From the NCBI GenBank assembly GCA_963725275.1, contig CAVRXS010000003.1, positions 186,001 through 250,000 on the forward strand: 64,000 nt of DNA, given 5' to 3'. This document shows, one piece after another, positions 10,444-18,665 of the stretch. Positions within the stretch are counted from its first letter, which is position 1. Every line of letters starts with the position of its first letter. The position numbers and the translations under genes are program-made. The notes under the pieces are model-generated. The model was not told the origin of the DNA, ran no database searches, and saw only the letters and a list, made by a program, of their open reading frames with translations. Source of the DNA: Bog-756 sp963725275 (GTDB lineage: Bacteria > Actinomycetota > Acidimicrobiia > Acidimicrobiales > RAAP-2).

Positions 10444-11535
10444 TCACTCGCTGATCGTGATCGGCTGATCGTCGAGCGAGAGGTCCGAGCGGGCCGGGAG
10501 GTCGCCCCCGACCGCGTCGATCGCGTTCTGCGCGTCGACTGCGTGTTCCGCGTTCTGGGCGGCGAGGTGCTCGCGGATCCGTTCGTCGATCTCGGCCATC
10601 AGCTGGGGGCTCTCGGTGAGGAAGGTCTTCACGTTCTCGCGCCCCTGGCCGAGCTGCTCACCCTCGTAGGTGAACCAGGCACCGGACTTCTTGATGAAGC
10701 CGAGCTCCACGCCCACATCGAGCAACGATCCCTCGCGGCTGATGCCCCGTCCGAAGGTGATGTCGAACTCCGCCTGCTTGAACGGCGGCGAGCACTTGTT
10801 CTTGACCACCTTGACCCGGGTCCGGTTGCCGACCTGGTCGGCACCGTCCTTGATGGTCTCGATGCGCCGGATGTCGAGGCGGATCGACGAGTAGAACTTG
10901 AGGGCACGGCCTCCCGGGGTGACCTCGGGCGAGCCGTACATGACACCGATCTTCTCGCGCAGCTGGTTGATGAAGATGGCGATGGTCCGCGACTTGGACA
11001 GGGTCCCGGTCAACTTGCGTAGCGCCTGGGACATCAGCCGGGCCTGAAGGCCCACGTGGGAGTCGCCCATCTCGCCCTCGATCTCGGCGCGGGGGGTGAG
11101 GGCCGCCACCGAGTCGATGACCAGGACGTCGAGCGCGCCCGAACGGATCAGCATGTCGGAGATCTCGAGCGCCTGCTCACCGGTGTCCGGCTGGGAGATC
11201 AGCAGGTCGTCGATGTTGACGCCGATCGCCTTGGCGTAGACGGGATCCATCGCGTGCTCGGCGTCGACGTAGGCGCAGATGCCTCCGTTGCGCTGGGCCT
11301 CGGCCACCACGTGCATGGCCAGCGTCGACTTCCCCGAGGACTCGGGGCCGAAGATCTCGACGATGCGGCCACGGGGGAGGCCGCCGATCCCGAGCGCCAG
11401 GTCGAGGGCGAGCGCCCCGGTGGGGACGGCCTCGATGTTCATGTGGAGGTTCTCGCCCATCCGCATGATCGATCCCTTGCCGAACTGCTTCTCGATCTGT
11501 CCCAGGGCCATGTCGAGTGCCTTGTCACGTTCCAT
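10444..11535 (-). CDS. recA: recombinase RecA
   Basis: 363 residues with all the RecA landmarks: the Walker A motif GPESSGKST at 63-71, the MAW-like region VDAEHAMDPVYAKAIGV, Walker B LDVLVIDSVAAL, loop 1 EGEMGDSHVGLQARLMSQALRK and loop 2 INQLREKIGVMYGSPE. It carries out homologous pairing and drives LexA self-cleavage. ATG at 11535 matches the family start. Read on the same strand as the cinA-pgsA-rimO run further right, as is common in actinobacteria, but a DUF3048 gene on the opposite strand is inserted between. A SOS box lies 166 bases upstream. Confidence 0.97.
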   Translation of the reverse strand: MERDKALDMALGQIEKQFGKGSIMRMGENLHMNIEAVPTGALALDLALGIGGLPRGRIVEIFGPESSGKSTLAMHVVAEAQRNGGICAYVDAEHAMDPVYAKAIGVNIDDLLISQPDTGEQALEISDMLIRSGALDVLVIDSVAALTPRAEIEGEMGDSHVGLQARLMSQALRKLTGTLSKSRTIAIFINQLREKIGVMYGSPEVTPGGRALKFYSSIRLDIRRIETIKDGADQVGNRTRVKVVKNKCSPPFKQAEFDITFGRGISREGSLLDVGVELGFIKKSGAWFTYEGEQLGQGRENVKTFLTESPQLMAEIDERIREHLAAQNAEHAVDAQNAIDAVGGDLPARSDLSLDDQPITISE

Positions 11536-11700
11536 GTCTGCTCTTCTTCTCCTCGCTGCTGTCGCTCTCTTGACCTGGCCGACCCTACGGAGGGGGTGTG
11601 ACGCACCATGGGCCCCCGGCGGTGCCCGCGCTGTGACTGCGTCCCTCTGCTGTCCGGACCGTCTGTCCTGGATTGCGCTACGGCACGGCCACTCTAGACC

Positions 11701-11714
11701 CGAACGCACGTTCG
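11701..11714. promoter_or_regulatory. LexA-type SOS box upstream of recA
   Basis: CGAAC-GCAC-GTTCG is a perfect inverted repeat matching the actinobacterial/Bacillus-type LexA site (CGAAC-N4-GTTCG). It sits 166 bases before the recA start and 81 bases before the divergent DUF3048 gene, so LexA could control either or both. Confidence 0.75.
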
Positions 11715-11794
11715 ATGGCGGATGCCCGGCCACGGCACGAACCGGTCAGGTGGGGTCCGACCGCACGCCGTCCGCAGGCACTAGCGTCGCCCCG

Positions 11795-13069
11795 ATGCCC
11801 GACGACATCGAGCCGCCGGCGGGACCCTCGGACGGCCCCGCCGGAGCGACACCCGGTACCCCGGCGGGCGCACGGCCGGGTGCCGACGGGCTGCCGACGG
11901 CCCCCGCCGTTCTCTCCCGCCGTGAGCTCCGCAGGGAGAAGACCCGTACCTCCCGCACCTGGCGCTACGTCCTGGGCGGGGTGACGGTCGCACTCATCGG
12001 CATGGTCATCGGACTGCTCGTGACGCGGGGCGATCCGAACGCGGCACCAGCGGTGACCACCACCTCCACGACGGCACGCACGGCCCCGGTGGTCCCCTGC
12101 CCGTTGACCGGCGCCCCTGCCCCCGGGGGCGTCGTCCCGGCCCGCCCGGCCCTCGCCGTCAAGATCGGCAACTATTCCGGCGACCGCCCGTCGGCCGGGC
12201 TCAACCAGGCCGACGTCGTCTTCGAGGAGCCGGTCGAGGGGGCCTACACCCGCCTGGTGGCCGTGTTCCAGTGCCAGGGGGCCTCGCTCGTCGGTGACAT
12301 GCGCTCGGCCCGTGAGCCGGACGTCGCGATCCTGTCCCAGCTCTCGAACCCGCTGTTCTTCCATGCGGGCGGCATCGACCCGATCCTCAACCTCCTGGCC
12401 GACGCTCCGATCCAGGACCAGAACGCCCTTGCCGGCGCGAGCCCGGTGGTCATCCACCCGCCGGGGCGGTACGCGCCCTACAGCACCTTCATGTCGACCT
12501 CGTCCGGGTGGGCACTCGCCTCCTCGGACAAGGCGCCGCCGGCGCCCATCTTCGCCTATTCCGCCGCCCCGTCTGCCGGATCGGTACCAGGCTCCGGGAT
12601 CGGCGCCCACATCCCGTTCTCCTCGGACGCCGACGTCACCTGGACCTGGGACGCGTCCCAGTCGGACTACCTGCGCTCCTATTCGGGGGAGCCGAACAGG
12701 CTCGTCGACGGCACCCAGGTCGCGACCCACAATGTCGTCATCATGTCCGTCGTCACTTACTACGGACCCTGGATCGAGAACAGCCAGGGCGCCCACGAGG
12801 TCGACGTCACCGCCACAGGGTCCGGGCCCCTGGTCGTGCTGCGCAACGGGATGGCCATCACCGGGACCTGGAGCCGTTCCGACCCCACCCACCCTGCCAC
12901 CCTCACCGCCTCCGACGGGCAGCCGATCACCCTCCAACCCGGCGCGACCTGGGAGGAGCTGGTTCCCGACGCCATTCCGGTCACCACGATGGCCGCCCCG
13001 CCGCCTGCTCCGGCCGGGTCGGCCGCCGGATCGTCGGCCGGACGGCACTCCACGACCACCCGACCCTGA
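11795..13069 (+). CDS. DUF3048 (YerB-like) membrane-anchored protein
   Basis: 424 residues. A cytoplasmic Pro/Gly-rich tail (about 1-60) is followed by one membrane segment (YVLGGVTVALIGMVIGLLV, about 63-82), a Thr-rich linker and a DUF3048 domain with PALAVKIGNYSGDRPSAGLNQADVVFEEPVEG, GDMRSAREPD and LFFHAGG. The C-terminal part has the second family domain (YYGPWIENSQG...). The Ala/Gly/Ser/Thr-rich tail suggests exposure in the cell wall. The family function is unknown. It sits divergently next to recA and shares the intergenic SOS box. Confidence 0.85.
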   Translation: MPDDIEPPAGPSDGPAGATPGTPAGARPGADGLPTAPAVLSRRELRREKTRTSRTWRYVLGGVTVALIGMVIGLLVTRGDPNAAPAVTTTSTTARTAPVVPCPLTGAPAPGGVVPARPALAVKIGNYSGDRPSAGLNQADVVFEEPVEGAYTRLVAVFQCQGASLVGDMRSAREPDVAILSQLSNPLFFHAGGIDPILNLLADAPIQDQNALAGASPVVIHPPGRYAPYSTFMSTSSGWALASSDKAPPAPIFAYSAAPSAGSVPGSGIGAHIPFSSDADVTWTWDASQSDYLRSYSGEPNRLVDGTQVATHNVVIMSVVTYYGPWIENSQGAHEVDVTATGSGPLVVLRNGMAITGTWSRSDPTHPATLTASDGQPITLQPGATWEELVPDAIPVTTMAAPPPAPAGSAAGSSAGRHSTTTRP

Positions 13070-13119
13070 CGATCTGCAACTGTCGGGCGCGCCGCTCCAC
13101 GCCTGCGGCGACCCGATGC

Positions 13120-14454
13120 TCAGGTCTCCGGAGTGCTCGTGCCAACCCAGCGGCGCAGCAGGTCGAGGGCGGCGATGGTCGCGTAGTCCCGCACCCGGGC
13201 GCGGTCTCCCGGCACGTTGAACCGGACCGCTTCGGTCGCGCGTCCCGGATACGCGAAGCCGACGAACACGGTCCCTGGGGCCTCGCCGTCCTGCTCCGTT
13301 GGCCCGGCCACCCCGGTGATGGACAGGCCGACGTCGGCACCCAGCACCCGGCGGGCGCCCTCGGCCATGGCAGAGGCAGCCCGCTCGCTGACCACAGGGC
13401 CTTCGGGCACGCCGAGGACCTCGACCTTGACCTCGGAGGCATAGCTGACGATCGAGCCGCGGAACCACGCACTCGCGCCCGGCACGTTGACCAGCCGGGA
13501 CGCGGCGAGCCCCCCGGTGAGCGACTCGGCCAGGCCGAGGGTGAGCCCATGGGTCCCGAGGGCCCGTGCCACCGCATCCTCGATCGCATCGTCGTCGATG
13601 CCGAAGACGACGTCTCCGGCGGCGTCGTGCAGGATCGAGCGGATCGCCGACTCGTGCCGGTCGAGCAGTGCCGCCGCGCTCGCCTCGCTGTCGGACCGTA
13701 CCGTGAGCCGCACCTTGATTCCCTCGATACCGCTGGCGAGGAAGGCAACGGTGGCGCCGTCCGTCGCAGGCGCGCTCTCCCCGGTCTCACCAAGACCCTC
13801 GGGGCCATCGGAGGCGGGCGGGAGGCCGTCGAGCTGTCCGATGTAGCCGGCAAGGGTTTCGCCCAGGCCCGACTCGCTCATCCCCCACGTGCGGATGACC
13901 CGGCTCGCGATGACGCCGGACGACTCGCCGCGTTCCGCCATCCGGCGGCCGAGGTCGGCAGCGATGGCCCGCTCGAACATGTCCGACATCTCGTATGGCA
14001 CACCCGGTACCGCGTAGACGACCTTGTGGCCGACAGGGCAGATCAGGCCGGGTGCGGTCCCCATGGTCTGCGGGATGACGGTCGCCCCCCGGGGCACGTC
14101 GGCCTGGCGCAGGTTCGATTCCGACATCTCTCTCCCGCGACTTGCAAAGAAGGCCCGGATCAGTTCGACCACCGACTCGTCCCGCGCCAGGGGGACGTTC
14201 ATCACCTCGGCGATCGCGTCGCGGGTGATGTCGTCATGGGTCGGACCGAGCCCCCCGCAGACGATCACGCCGTCACTGCGGGCGAGCGCGGTGCGGAGCG
14301 CGAGCACGATCCGGTCGTGATTGTCCCCGACCGCCTGGTGGAACTGCGAGGTCGCTCCGATGGCCGCGAGGTGCTCGCCGAGCCATTGCGAGTTGGTGTC
14401 GGCAATCTGCCCGAGGAGCAGTTCGGTGCCCACCGCCACGATCTCGACGCGCAC
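13120..14454 (-). CDS. cinA: CinA family protein (competence/damage-inducible, NMN amidohydrolase)
   Basis: 444 residues. The N-terminal molybdopterin-binding-like domain begins VRVEIVAVGTELLLGQIADTNSQWL and has CGGLGPTHDDITRDAIAE. The C-terminal PncC domain has LGLAESLTGGLAASRLVNVPGASAWFRG. The family cleaves nicotinamide mononucleotide (deamidation) and ADP-ribose in pyridine-nucleotide recycling. GTG at 14454 begins the conserved sequence, 7 bases after the end of pgsA. It is the last gene of rimO-pgsA-cinA. Confidence 0.93.
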   Translation of the reverse strand: MRVEIVAVGTELLLGQIADTNSQWLGEHLAAIGATSQFHQAVGDNHDRIVLALRTALARSDGVIVCGGLGPTHDDITRDAIAEVMNVPLARDESVVELIRAFFASRGREMSESNLRQADVPRGATVIPQTMGTAPGLICPVGHKVVYAVPGVPYEMSDMFERAIAADLGRRMAERGESSGVIASRVIRTWGMSESGLGETLAGYIGQLDGLPPASDGPEGLGETGESAPATDGATVAFLASGIEGIKVRLTVRSDSEASAAALLDRHESAIRSILHDAAGDVVFGIDDDAIEDAVARALGTHGLTLGLAESLTGGLAASRLVNVPGASAWFRGSIVSYASEVKVEVLGVPEGPVVSERAASAMAEGARRVLGADVGLSITGVAGPTEQDGEAPGTVFVGFAYPGRATEAVRFNVPGDRARVRDYATIAALDLLRRWVGTSTPET

Positions 14455-14461
14455 GGGTCGC

Positions 14462-15133
14462 TCAGTCGGTCGCGCCGGGAGCGTCGAGCAACCCCGGGCG
14501 GTGTCCGTCGTGGATGCTCCCGGTCTGCTCCCGGGCCGAGCGGCGGCCGTCCAGCAGGTACTGCACACCGGTGAAGAGTGTCATCGCCGTCGCCACCCAG
14601 ATGGCGGCGTCGAGGAGGTCGGTGTGGCCGGCCAGCGGTGGGGCCAGGCACATCCCGATGGCGAGGTCCTGCAGCAGCGTCTTGAGCTTGGCCGAGTTGC
14701 GGGCCGGGATGGAGACGCCGTGCCGGCCGACGACCGAGCGGTAGATGCTCATGGCGATCTCGCGTACGGCGATCAGGACCACCGGGACCCACCAGACGAT
14801 CCCCTTGGCCACGAGAGCGAACAGGGCGCCGAGGACCGCCACCTTGTCGGCCAAGGGATCGAGGAAGGCCCCCGAGCGGGTGGTTCCCTGGCGCCGTGCC
14901 AGCCAGCCGTCGATGCCGTCGGACATCGCGAGCACCCCCCCGAATGCGAACGTGAACCACCTGGCTCCCCAGAGCATGATCAGGATGATGAGCACCGGGG
15001 TTGCCAGCAGGCGGATCAGGGTGATCCCGTTCGCCGGGGTCAGCAGGGCCGAGGGCCCAAAGGTGGCGGCGGGAGCGATCGTCCCCGACGTAGTGCCGGC
15101 GGGCAGGCCCGGGGTGATGGCGCCGCTGTTCAT
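14462..15133 (-). CDS. pgsA: CDP-diacylglycerol-glycerol-3-phosphate 3-phosphatidyltransferase
   Basis: 223-residue integral membrane enzyme making phosphatidylglycerophosphate. The CDP-alcohol phosphatidyltransferase signature is DGWLARRQGTTRSGAFLDPL followed by AD. There are several hydrophobic spans (about 43-63, 100-120, 165-200). The spacing after AR is 7 residues instead of the usual 8 before the Gly. All catalytic Asp residues remain. The start ATG overlaps the rimO stop by 4 bases. Confidence 0.93.
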   Translation of the reverse strand: MNSGAITPGLPAGTTSGTIAPAATFGPSALLTPANGITLIRLLATPVLIILIMLWGARWFTFAFGGVLAMSDGIDGWLARRQGTTRSGAFLDPLADKVAVLGALFALVAKGIVWWVPVVLIAVREIAMSIYRSVVGRHGVSIPARNSAKLKTLLQDLAIGMCLAPPLAGHTDLLDAAIWVATAMTLFTGVQYLLDGRRSAREQTGSIHDGHRPGLLDAPGATD

Positions 15134-16545
15134 CGTCCGCTCCTCGCTGCGACCGCGGCCGGCTCGGCCACGAGGTCGGGCCCGTCCGCGCCACGCACGA
15201 CGACCTCGGCGAATCTCCCGACCTCCAGATCGCGGGGCACGGCGACGATGCCGTCGATCTCCGGGGCCTCCCGGTACGACCGGGCCTCACCAGGGGCGTC
15301 CACCAGCACCTCGATCGTCGACCCGATGAGCTCTTCGCGCTTGGCCGCGGTGATCGCGTCCTGGAGCTCGGAGCATTCCCGGATCCGCTCGGTGACCAGC
15401 TCCCCGGCGATCTGGTCGTCGAGGTCGGCGGCGTAGGTGCCCGACTCGTTGCTGAACGGGAAGAATCCGACCCAGTCGAGCCGGGCTTCCTCGATCCAGG
15501 ACAGGAGCTGGTCGTGGTCCCGTTCGGTCTCCCCCGGATAGCCCACGATGAACGACGATCGAAAAGCCGCCGCCGGCTCGGCCGCCCTGATCGATCGGAT
15601 CCGTTCGAGGAACCGCTCTCCCTCGCCCCAACGCCGCATCCGGGCGAGGAGCGGCCGGGACACGTGCTGCAGCGAGAGGTCGAAGTAGGGCACACCCGTG
15701 GCCAGCACCGCCTCGACCAGCAGGTCATCGAGCGTGGACGGATAGAGGTAGAGGAGGCGGGTCCATCGGACCCGCCTGGAGACCGCCGCCACGAGGTCGA
15801 CGAGGGGCCGTCGCCCGCCAGGAGCCGGTCCGTCGAGCCGGGATCGGGACCGACCGGTCGAGCGGTCGAGCGCGAAGGAGGAGAGGTCCTGGGCCACGAG
15901 CACGACCTCGGACAGCGTGCCGTCGGTTGCGCCCAGCTGGTCGACTTCGGCCAGGATCGACTTGACGGTCCGCGAGCGCTGTTTGCCGCGGAAGGACGGG
16001 ATCGCGCAGAAGCCGCAGTTCCGGTCGCACCCCTCAGCGATCTTGATATACGACCACGGCCTCGCCGACGCCGGCCGGGGGAGGTTCAAGAGATCGAACG
16101 AAGGAAGAGCGGTGGTCGCCCCGTCGTCCGTTCCGCCCGCTGGGGTGCGTCTGCCGAGTACCACCGGGGTCCTCCCCTGGGGTGACGCGGGCGCTGGCGG
16201 TGCGGTGCTTCCTCCCCGTCCGGCAGACAGCGGCATGCCGAACGGCGCGACCAGGTCGACCTCGGGGAGGGCCTGGGCCAGCTCGTCGCCGTACCGCTCG
16301 GCCATGCAGCCGGTCACGACCAACCGCGCCCCGGCCTGCCGGGCGTCGGCCAGCGACAGCACGGTCTCGATCGACTCCTGGCGGGCCGCCTCGATGAAGG
16401 CGCAGGTGTTGACCACCACGAGGTCCGCCGACTCGGGGGAATCCGCCGCCTCGAAGCCGTCCACGGTGAGCGTCCCGACGAGCTTGTCCGAATCGACCTG
16501 GTTCTTCGGGCAGCCCAACGTCTCGATCCAGTACCGCTCGGCCAC
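15130..16545 (-). CDS. rimO: ribosomal protein S12 methylthiotransferase RimO
   Basis: 471-residue radical SAM enzyme that adds a methylthio group to an Asp of ribosomal protein S12. The three N-terminal cluster cysteines are Cys12, Cys48 and Cys80 (LGCPKNQVDSD, NTCAF, TGCMAERY). The radical SAM motif CDRNCGFC is at 173-180. A TRAM-like C-terminal domain follows. An unusually long, Pro/Gly-rich linker (about 104-150) separates the two cluster domains. It is the first gene of rimO-pgsA-cinA. Confidence 0.95.
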   Translation of the reverse strand: MAERYWIETLGCPKNQVDSDKLVGTLTVDGFEAADSPESADLVVVNTCAFIEAARQESIETVLSLADARQAGARLVVTGCMAERYGDELAQALPEVDLVAPFGMPLSAGRGGSTAPPAPASPQGRTPVVLGRRTPAGGTDDGATTALPSFDLLNLPRPASARPWSYIKIAEGCDRNCGFCAIPSFRGKQRSRTVKSILAEVDQLGATDGTLSEVVLVAQDLSSFALDRSTGRSRSRLDGPAPGGRRPLVDLVAAVSRRVRWTRLLYLYPSTLDDLLVEAVLATGVPYFDLSLQHVSRPLLARMRRWGEGERFLERIRSIRAAEPAAAFRSSFIVGYPGETERDHDQLLSWIEEARLDWVGFFPFSNESGTYAADLDDQIAGELVTERIRECSELQDAITAAKREELIGSTIEVLVDAPGEARSYREAPEIDGIVAVPRDLEVGRFAEVVVRGADGPDLVAEPAAVAARSGR

Positions 16546-16649
16546 CAGGACAATCTACTGGCGGGACGACCCCGCCCGATGATCACGCAGTGGTCGAACG
16601 CCCGGTGGCGTCGGGATCCATGCGGTGGTGGGAGCCAAGAGGTCTGTGC

Positions 16650-16688
16650 CCGGCCCGGGCTCCGTCGCAAGGAAGGAGCCCGGGCCGG
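16650..16688 (-). terminator. hairpin downstream of tRNA-Ser(GCT)
   Basis: Perfect 14-base arms (CCGGCCCGGGCTCC and its complement) around an 11-base loop, immediately 3' of the tRNA on its strand. There is no T run, as is usual for GC-rich actinobacterial terminators. Confidence 0.6.
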
Positions 16689-16694
16689 AACGAG

Positions 16695-16783
16695 CGGAGA
16701 GGGAGGGATTTGAACCCTCGGACCCAGTTACCCAGGTCAACTCATTAGCAGTGAGTCCGATTCGGCCGCTCTCGCACCTCTCC
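16695..16783 (-). tRNA. tRNA-Ser(GCT)
   Basis: 89-base class II tRNA. The acceptor stem GGAGAGG pairs with CCTCTCC, with discriminator G. The anticodon arm ACTCA-CTGCTAA-TGAGT gives anticodon GCT. A long variable arm is present, and the T-arm has GAGGG-TTCAAAT-CCCTC. CCA is not encoded. Its 5' half is duplicated at 22234-22274, which marks it as the attachment site of an integrated element. Confidence 0.95.
16743..16783. repeat. left attachment repeat (5' half of tRNA-Ser)
   Basis: These 41 bases match 22234-22274 in the same orientation with one mismatch (16750 versus 22241). The identity runs from the tRNA 5' end through the anticodon loop and stops there. That is what recombination in the anticodon loop by a tyrosine integrase leaves behind. 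Confidence 0.75.
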
Positions 16784-17029
16784 TTACCTGTTCAGAGCCT
16801 ACTTTCTCCTACTTGGTCCCAAGCGTCTCTGTGTGCTCCATTGATCGATTCTCGCCCTGAGTCGAGTTGCATTCAAATCGACCGCCCAGCCCCCCAGAAC
16901 CACCAGCCAGTTGCTCCGCTGTTCGGAGCCTCTGGTGGACCTGAATAAGGCATGGGTAGGTGCAATGCTCAGGTTCCTCAACATTCCGTTACCCCATGTC
17001 AAGTGAACGGAGCACGAATCACGCCTTCT

Positions 17030-18457
17030 GAGTCATTGTCAATAGTTGTGGATGAGATTTCTGAATCAGGCAGCGACGGACCCGTTTGTGCTGTCGACGT
17101 CGGTCGTGGATTCACTCCTTTCGCGTAGCTTGCCGTCGATGAAGGTGGCACCCGCCCGGACCAGCGGGACGAGCTCGTGGCCGTTGATCCGCCGCCACCG
17201 ATCCTGGGCTGCGTCGAGCAGCTTGTAGGCCATGGCGAGGCCCGCCTTGCGCGAGTCGGCACCGCGGGTGACCTTGGTTCTGAGTCGCACCGTCGAGAAG
17301 GTGGACTCGATGGGATTGGTGGTCCGCAGGTGGATCCAGTGCTCGATTGGGAAGTCGTAGAACGCGAGCAGCACGTCGAGCTGGCCGGTGATCTTGCGCA
17401 CCGCTTTCTCGAAGTCGCCGAACTCGTCTGCGTAGGCCTTGACCGCTTCGAGGGCGGCTGTGCGTGATGGTGCCGAGTAGATCTTGGCGATGGCGTCCTT
17501 GGCCTGGGTGTGCAGGCGCCTGGGCACCGCGTCGAGGCAATTGGGGGTGACATGGACCCAGCAACGCTGCTCGCGGGTGGTCGGGAAGACATCGCGGAGT
17601 GCGGCCCAGAACCCGAGCGCCCCGTCGCCCACCGCGAGCACCGGGGCGGACATCCCGCGATCCTTCAGCCCCCGGAGCACCTCGGCCCAGCTGTCGGTCG
17701 ACTCGCGATAGCCGTCGGCGAGCGCCACCAGTTCCTTCGTCCCATCAGGGCGAACGCCCACGATCACCAGGCAGCAGAGACGGTCCTCTTCCAGGCGGAT
17801 GTTGAAGTGCACCCCGTCCGCCCACAAGTACACGTAGTCGACATCGGAGAGATCACGGGTGGACCAGTCCCGGTGCTCCTCCTGCCACGCCTCGGTGAGC
17901 CGGTTGACCGTCGAGGCTGATAGCCCCGCCTCGGAACCGAAGAACTCGCCGAGCGCGGGTGCGAAGTCACCGGTCGAGAGCCCTCGCAGGTACAGGATCG
18001 GCAGGACCTCGGTGACCTTCGGGGACTTGCGCATGTAGGCGGGCAGGATGGCCGAGGAGAAGCGCTCGCCGTCGCGGCGGTCGTCGACCCTCGGGGCCTT
18101 CACCTCGACCACGCCGGCGCCAGTCGTCACCTCCCGGGCCCGGGCGAACCCGTTGCCCACCACCCGGCGGTGCCCGGCAGCATCGAGCTCTGAGGCATGC
18201 TCGTCGAGGTAGGCCTGGCGCTCAGCCAGCAGGGCGATGGCCAGCATCTCGTTGGCAGCGACCCGGCACAGCTCGTCGAGGTCGATGACCAGGGCCTCGG
18301 GGTCGTCCACCGCGTTCGCGGCCGCATCATGGACTAGGTTCAACATTGGCGTATCCCTCCCCGCCGGTCTCAGCCAGCGGACTCGTTGTTTGCTCAACTT
18401 GGAGGGTACGTCGCGCCCTTCAGGAGATCGCGCATCCACAACTTCTGGTTATAACTC
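17030..18457 (-). mobile_element. complete IS256-family insertion sequence with TIRs and 9-bp target duplication
   Basis: 1428 bases. The terminal inverted repeats are 17030-17054 and 18433-18457. They agree at 18 of 25 positions, with the inner 11 (AGTTGTGGATG) perfect. The flanking 9-base direct repeats ACGCCTTCT (17021-17029 and 18458-18466) are the target-site duplication, a size normal for IS256. One intact transposase gene fills the element. The exact duplication points to a fairly recent insertion. Confidence 0.85.
17066..18346 (-). CDS. IS256 family (mutator-type) transposase
   Basis: 426 residues. The DDE catalytic residues are Asp177 (YLWADGVHF), Asp241 (AVGDGALGFWAAL) and Glu347 (TNPIESTFSTVR), with the family's Cys-x2-His insert at 262-265 (CWVH). 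ATG at 18346 is the best start; an open frame continues upstream through the inverted repeat. The protein is full length, so the transposase is probably active. Confidence 0.93.
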   Translation of the reverse strand: MLNLVHDAAANAVDDPEALVIDLDELCRVAANEMLAIALLAERQAYLDEHASELDAAGHRRVVGNGFARAREVTTGAGVVEVKAPRVDDRRDGERFSSAILPAYMRKSPKVTEVLPILYLRGLSTGDFAPALGEFFGSEAGLSASTVNRLTEAWQEEHRDWSTRDLSDVDYVYLWADGVHFNIRLEEDRLCCLVIVGVRPDGTKELVALADGYRESTDSWAEVLRGLKDRGMSAPVLAVGDGALGFWAALRDVFPTTREQRCWVHVTPNCLDAVPRRLHTQAKDAIAKIYSAPSRTAALEAVKAYADEFGDFEKAVRKITGQLDVLLAFYDFPIEHWIHLRTTNPIESTFSTVRLRTKVTRGADSRKAGLAMAYKLLDAAQDRWRRINGHELVPLVRAGATFIDGKLRERSESTTDVDSTNGSVAA

Positions 18458-18665
18458 ACGCCTTCTGGCGGTGAGCTCCTAGTTCAGAGGCAAGTCGATT
18501 GATCGCATCGTCCGCTGATCGATTAGGTCGCGAGCTATGCGCAGGGCGCTCTCGCGTACCAGGTCGATCTCCACATCAGTCCATCCCGCATCTGACAGCA
18601 AGACCAGATGCAGAGCACGCGTGGGTCACCGGAAGCTTTGGGAGAGTCTCCGTGTTGCACATGAG

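Noticed and set aside
9411..10454. Second plus-strand frame over the dimethylformamidase-like gene
   Set aside because: Arg-rich shadow frame. The frame beginning at about 9446 carries the conserved family sequence instead.
16799..17002. 67-codon minus-strand frame between tRNA-Ser and the IS
   Set aside because: No ribosome site, no homology and an erratic composition. It lies in the spacer of the island.
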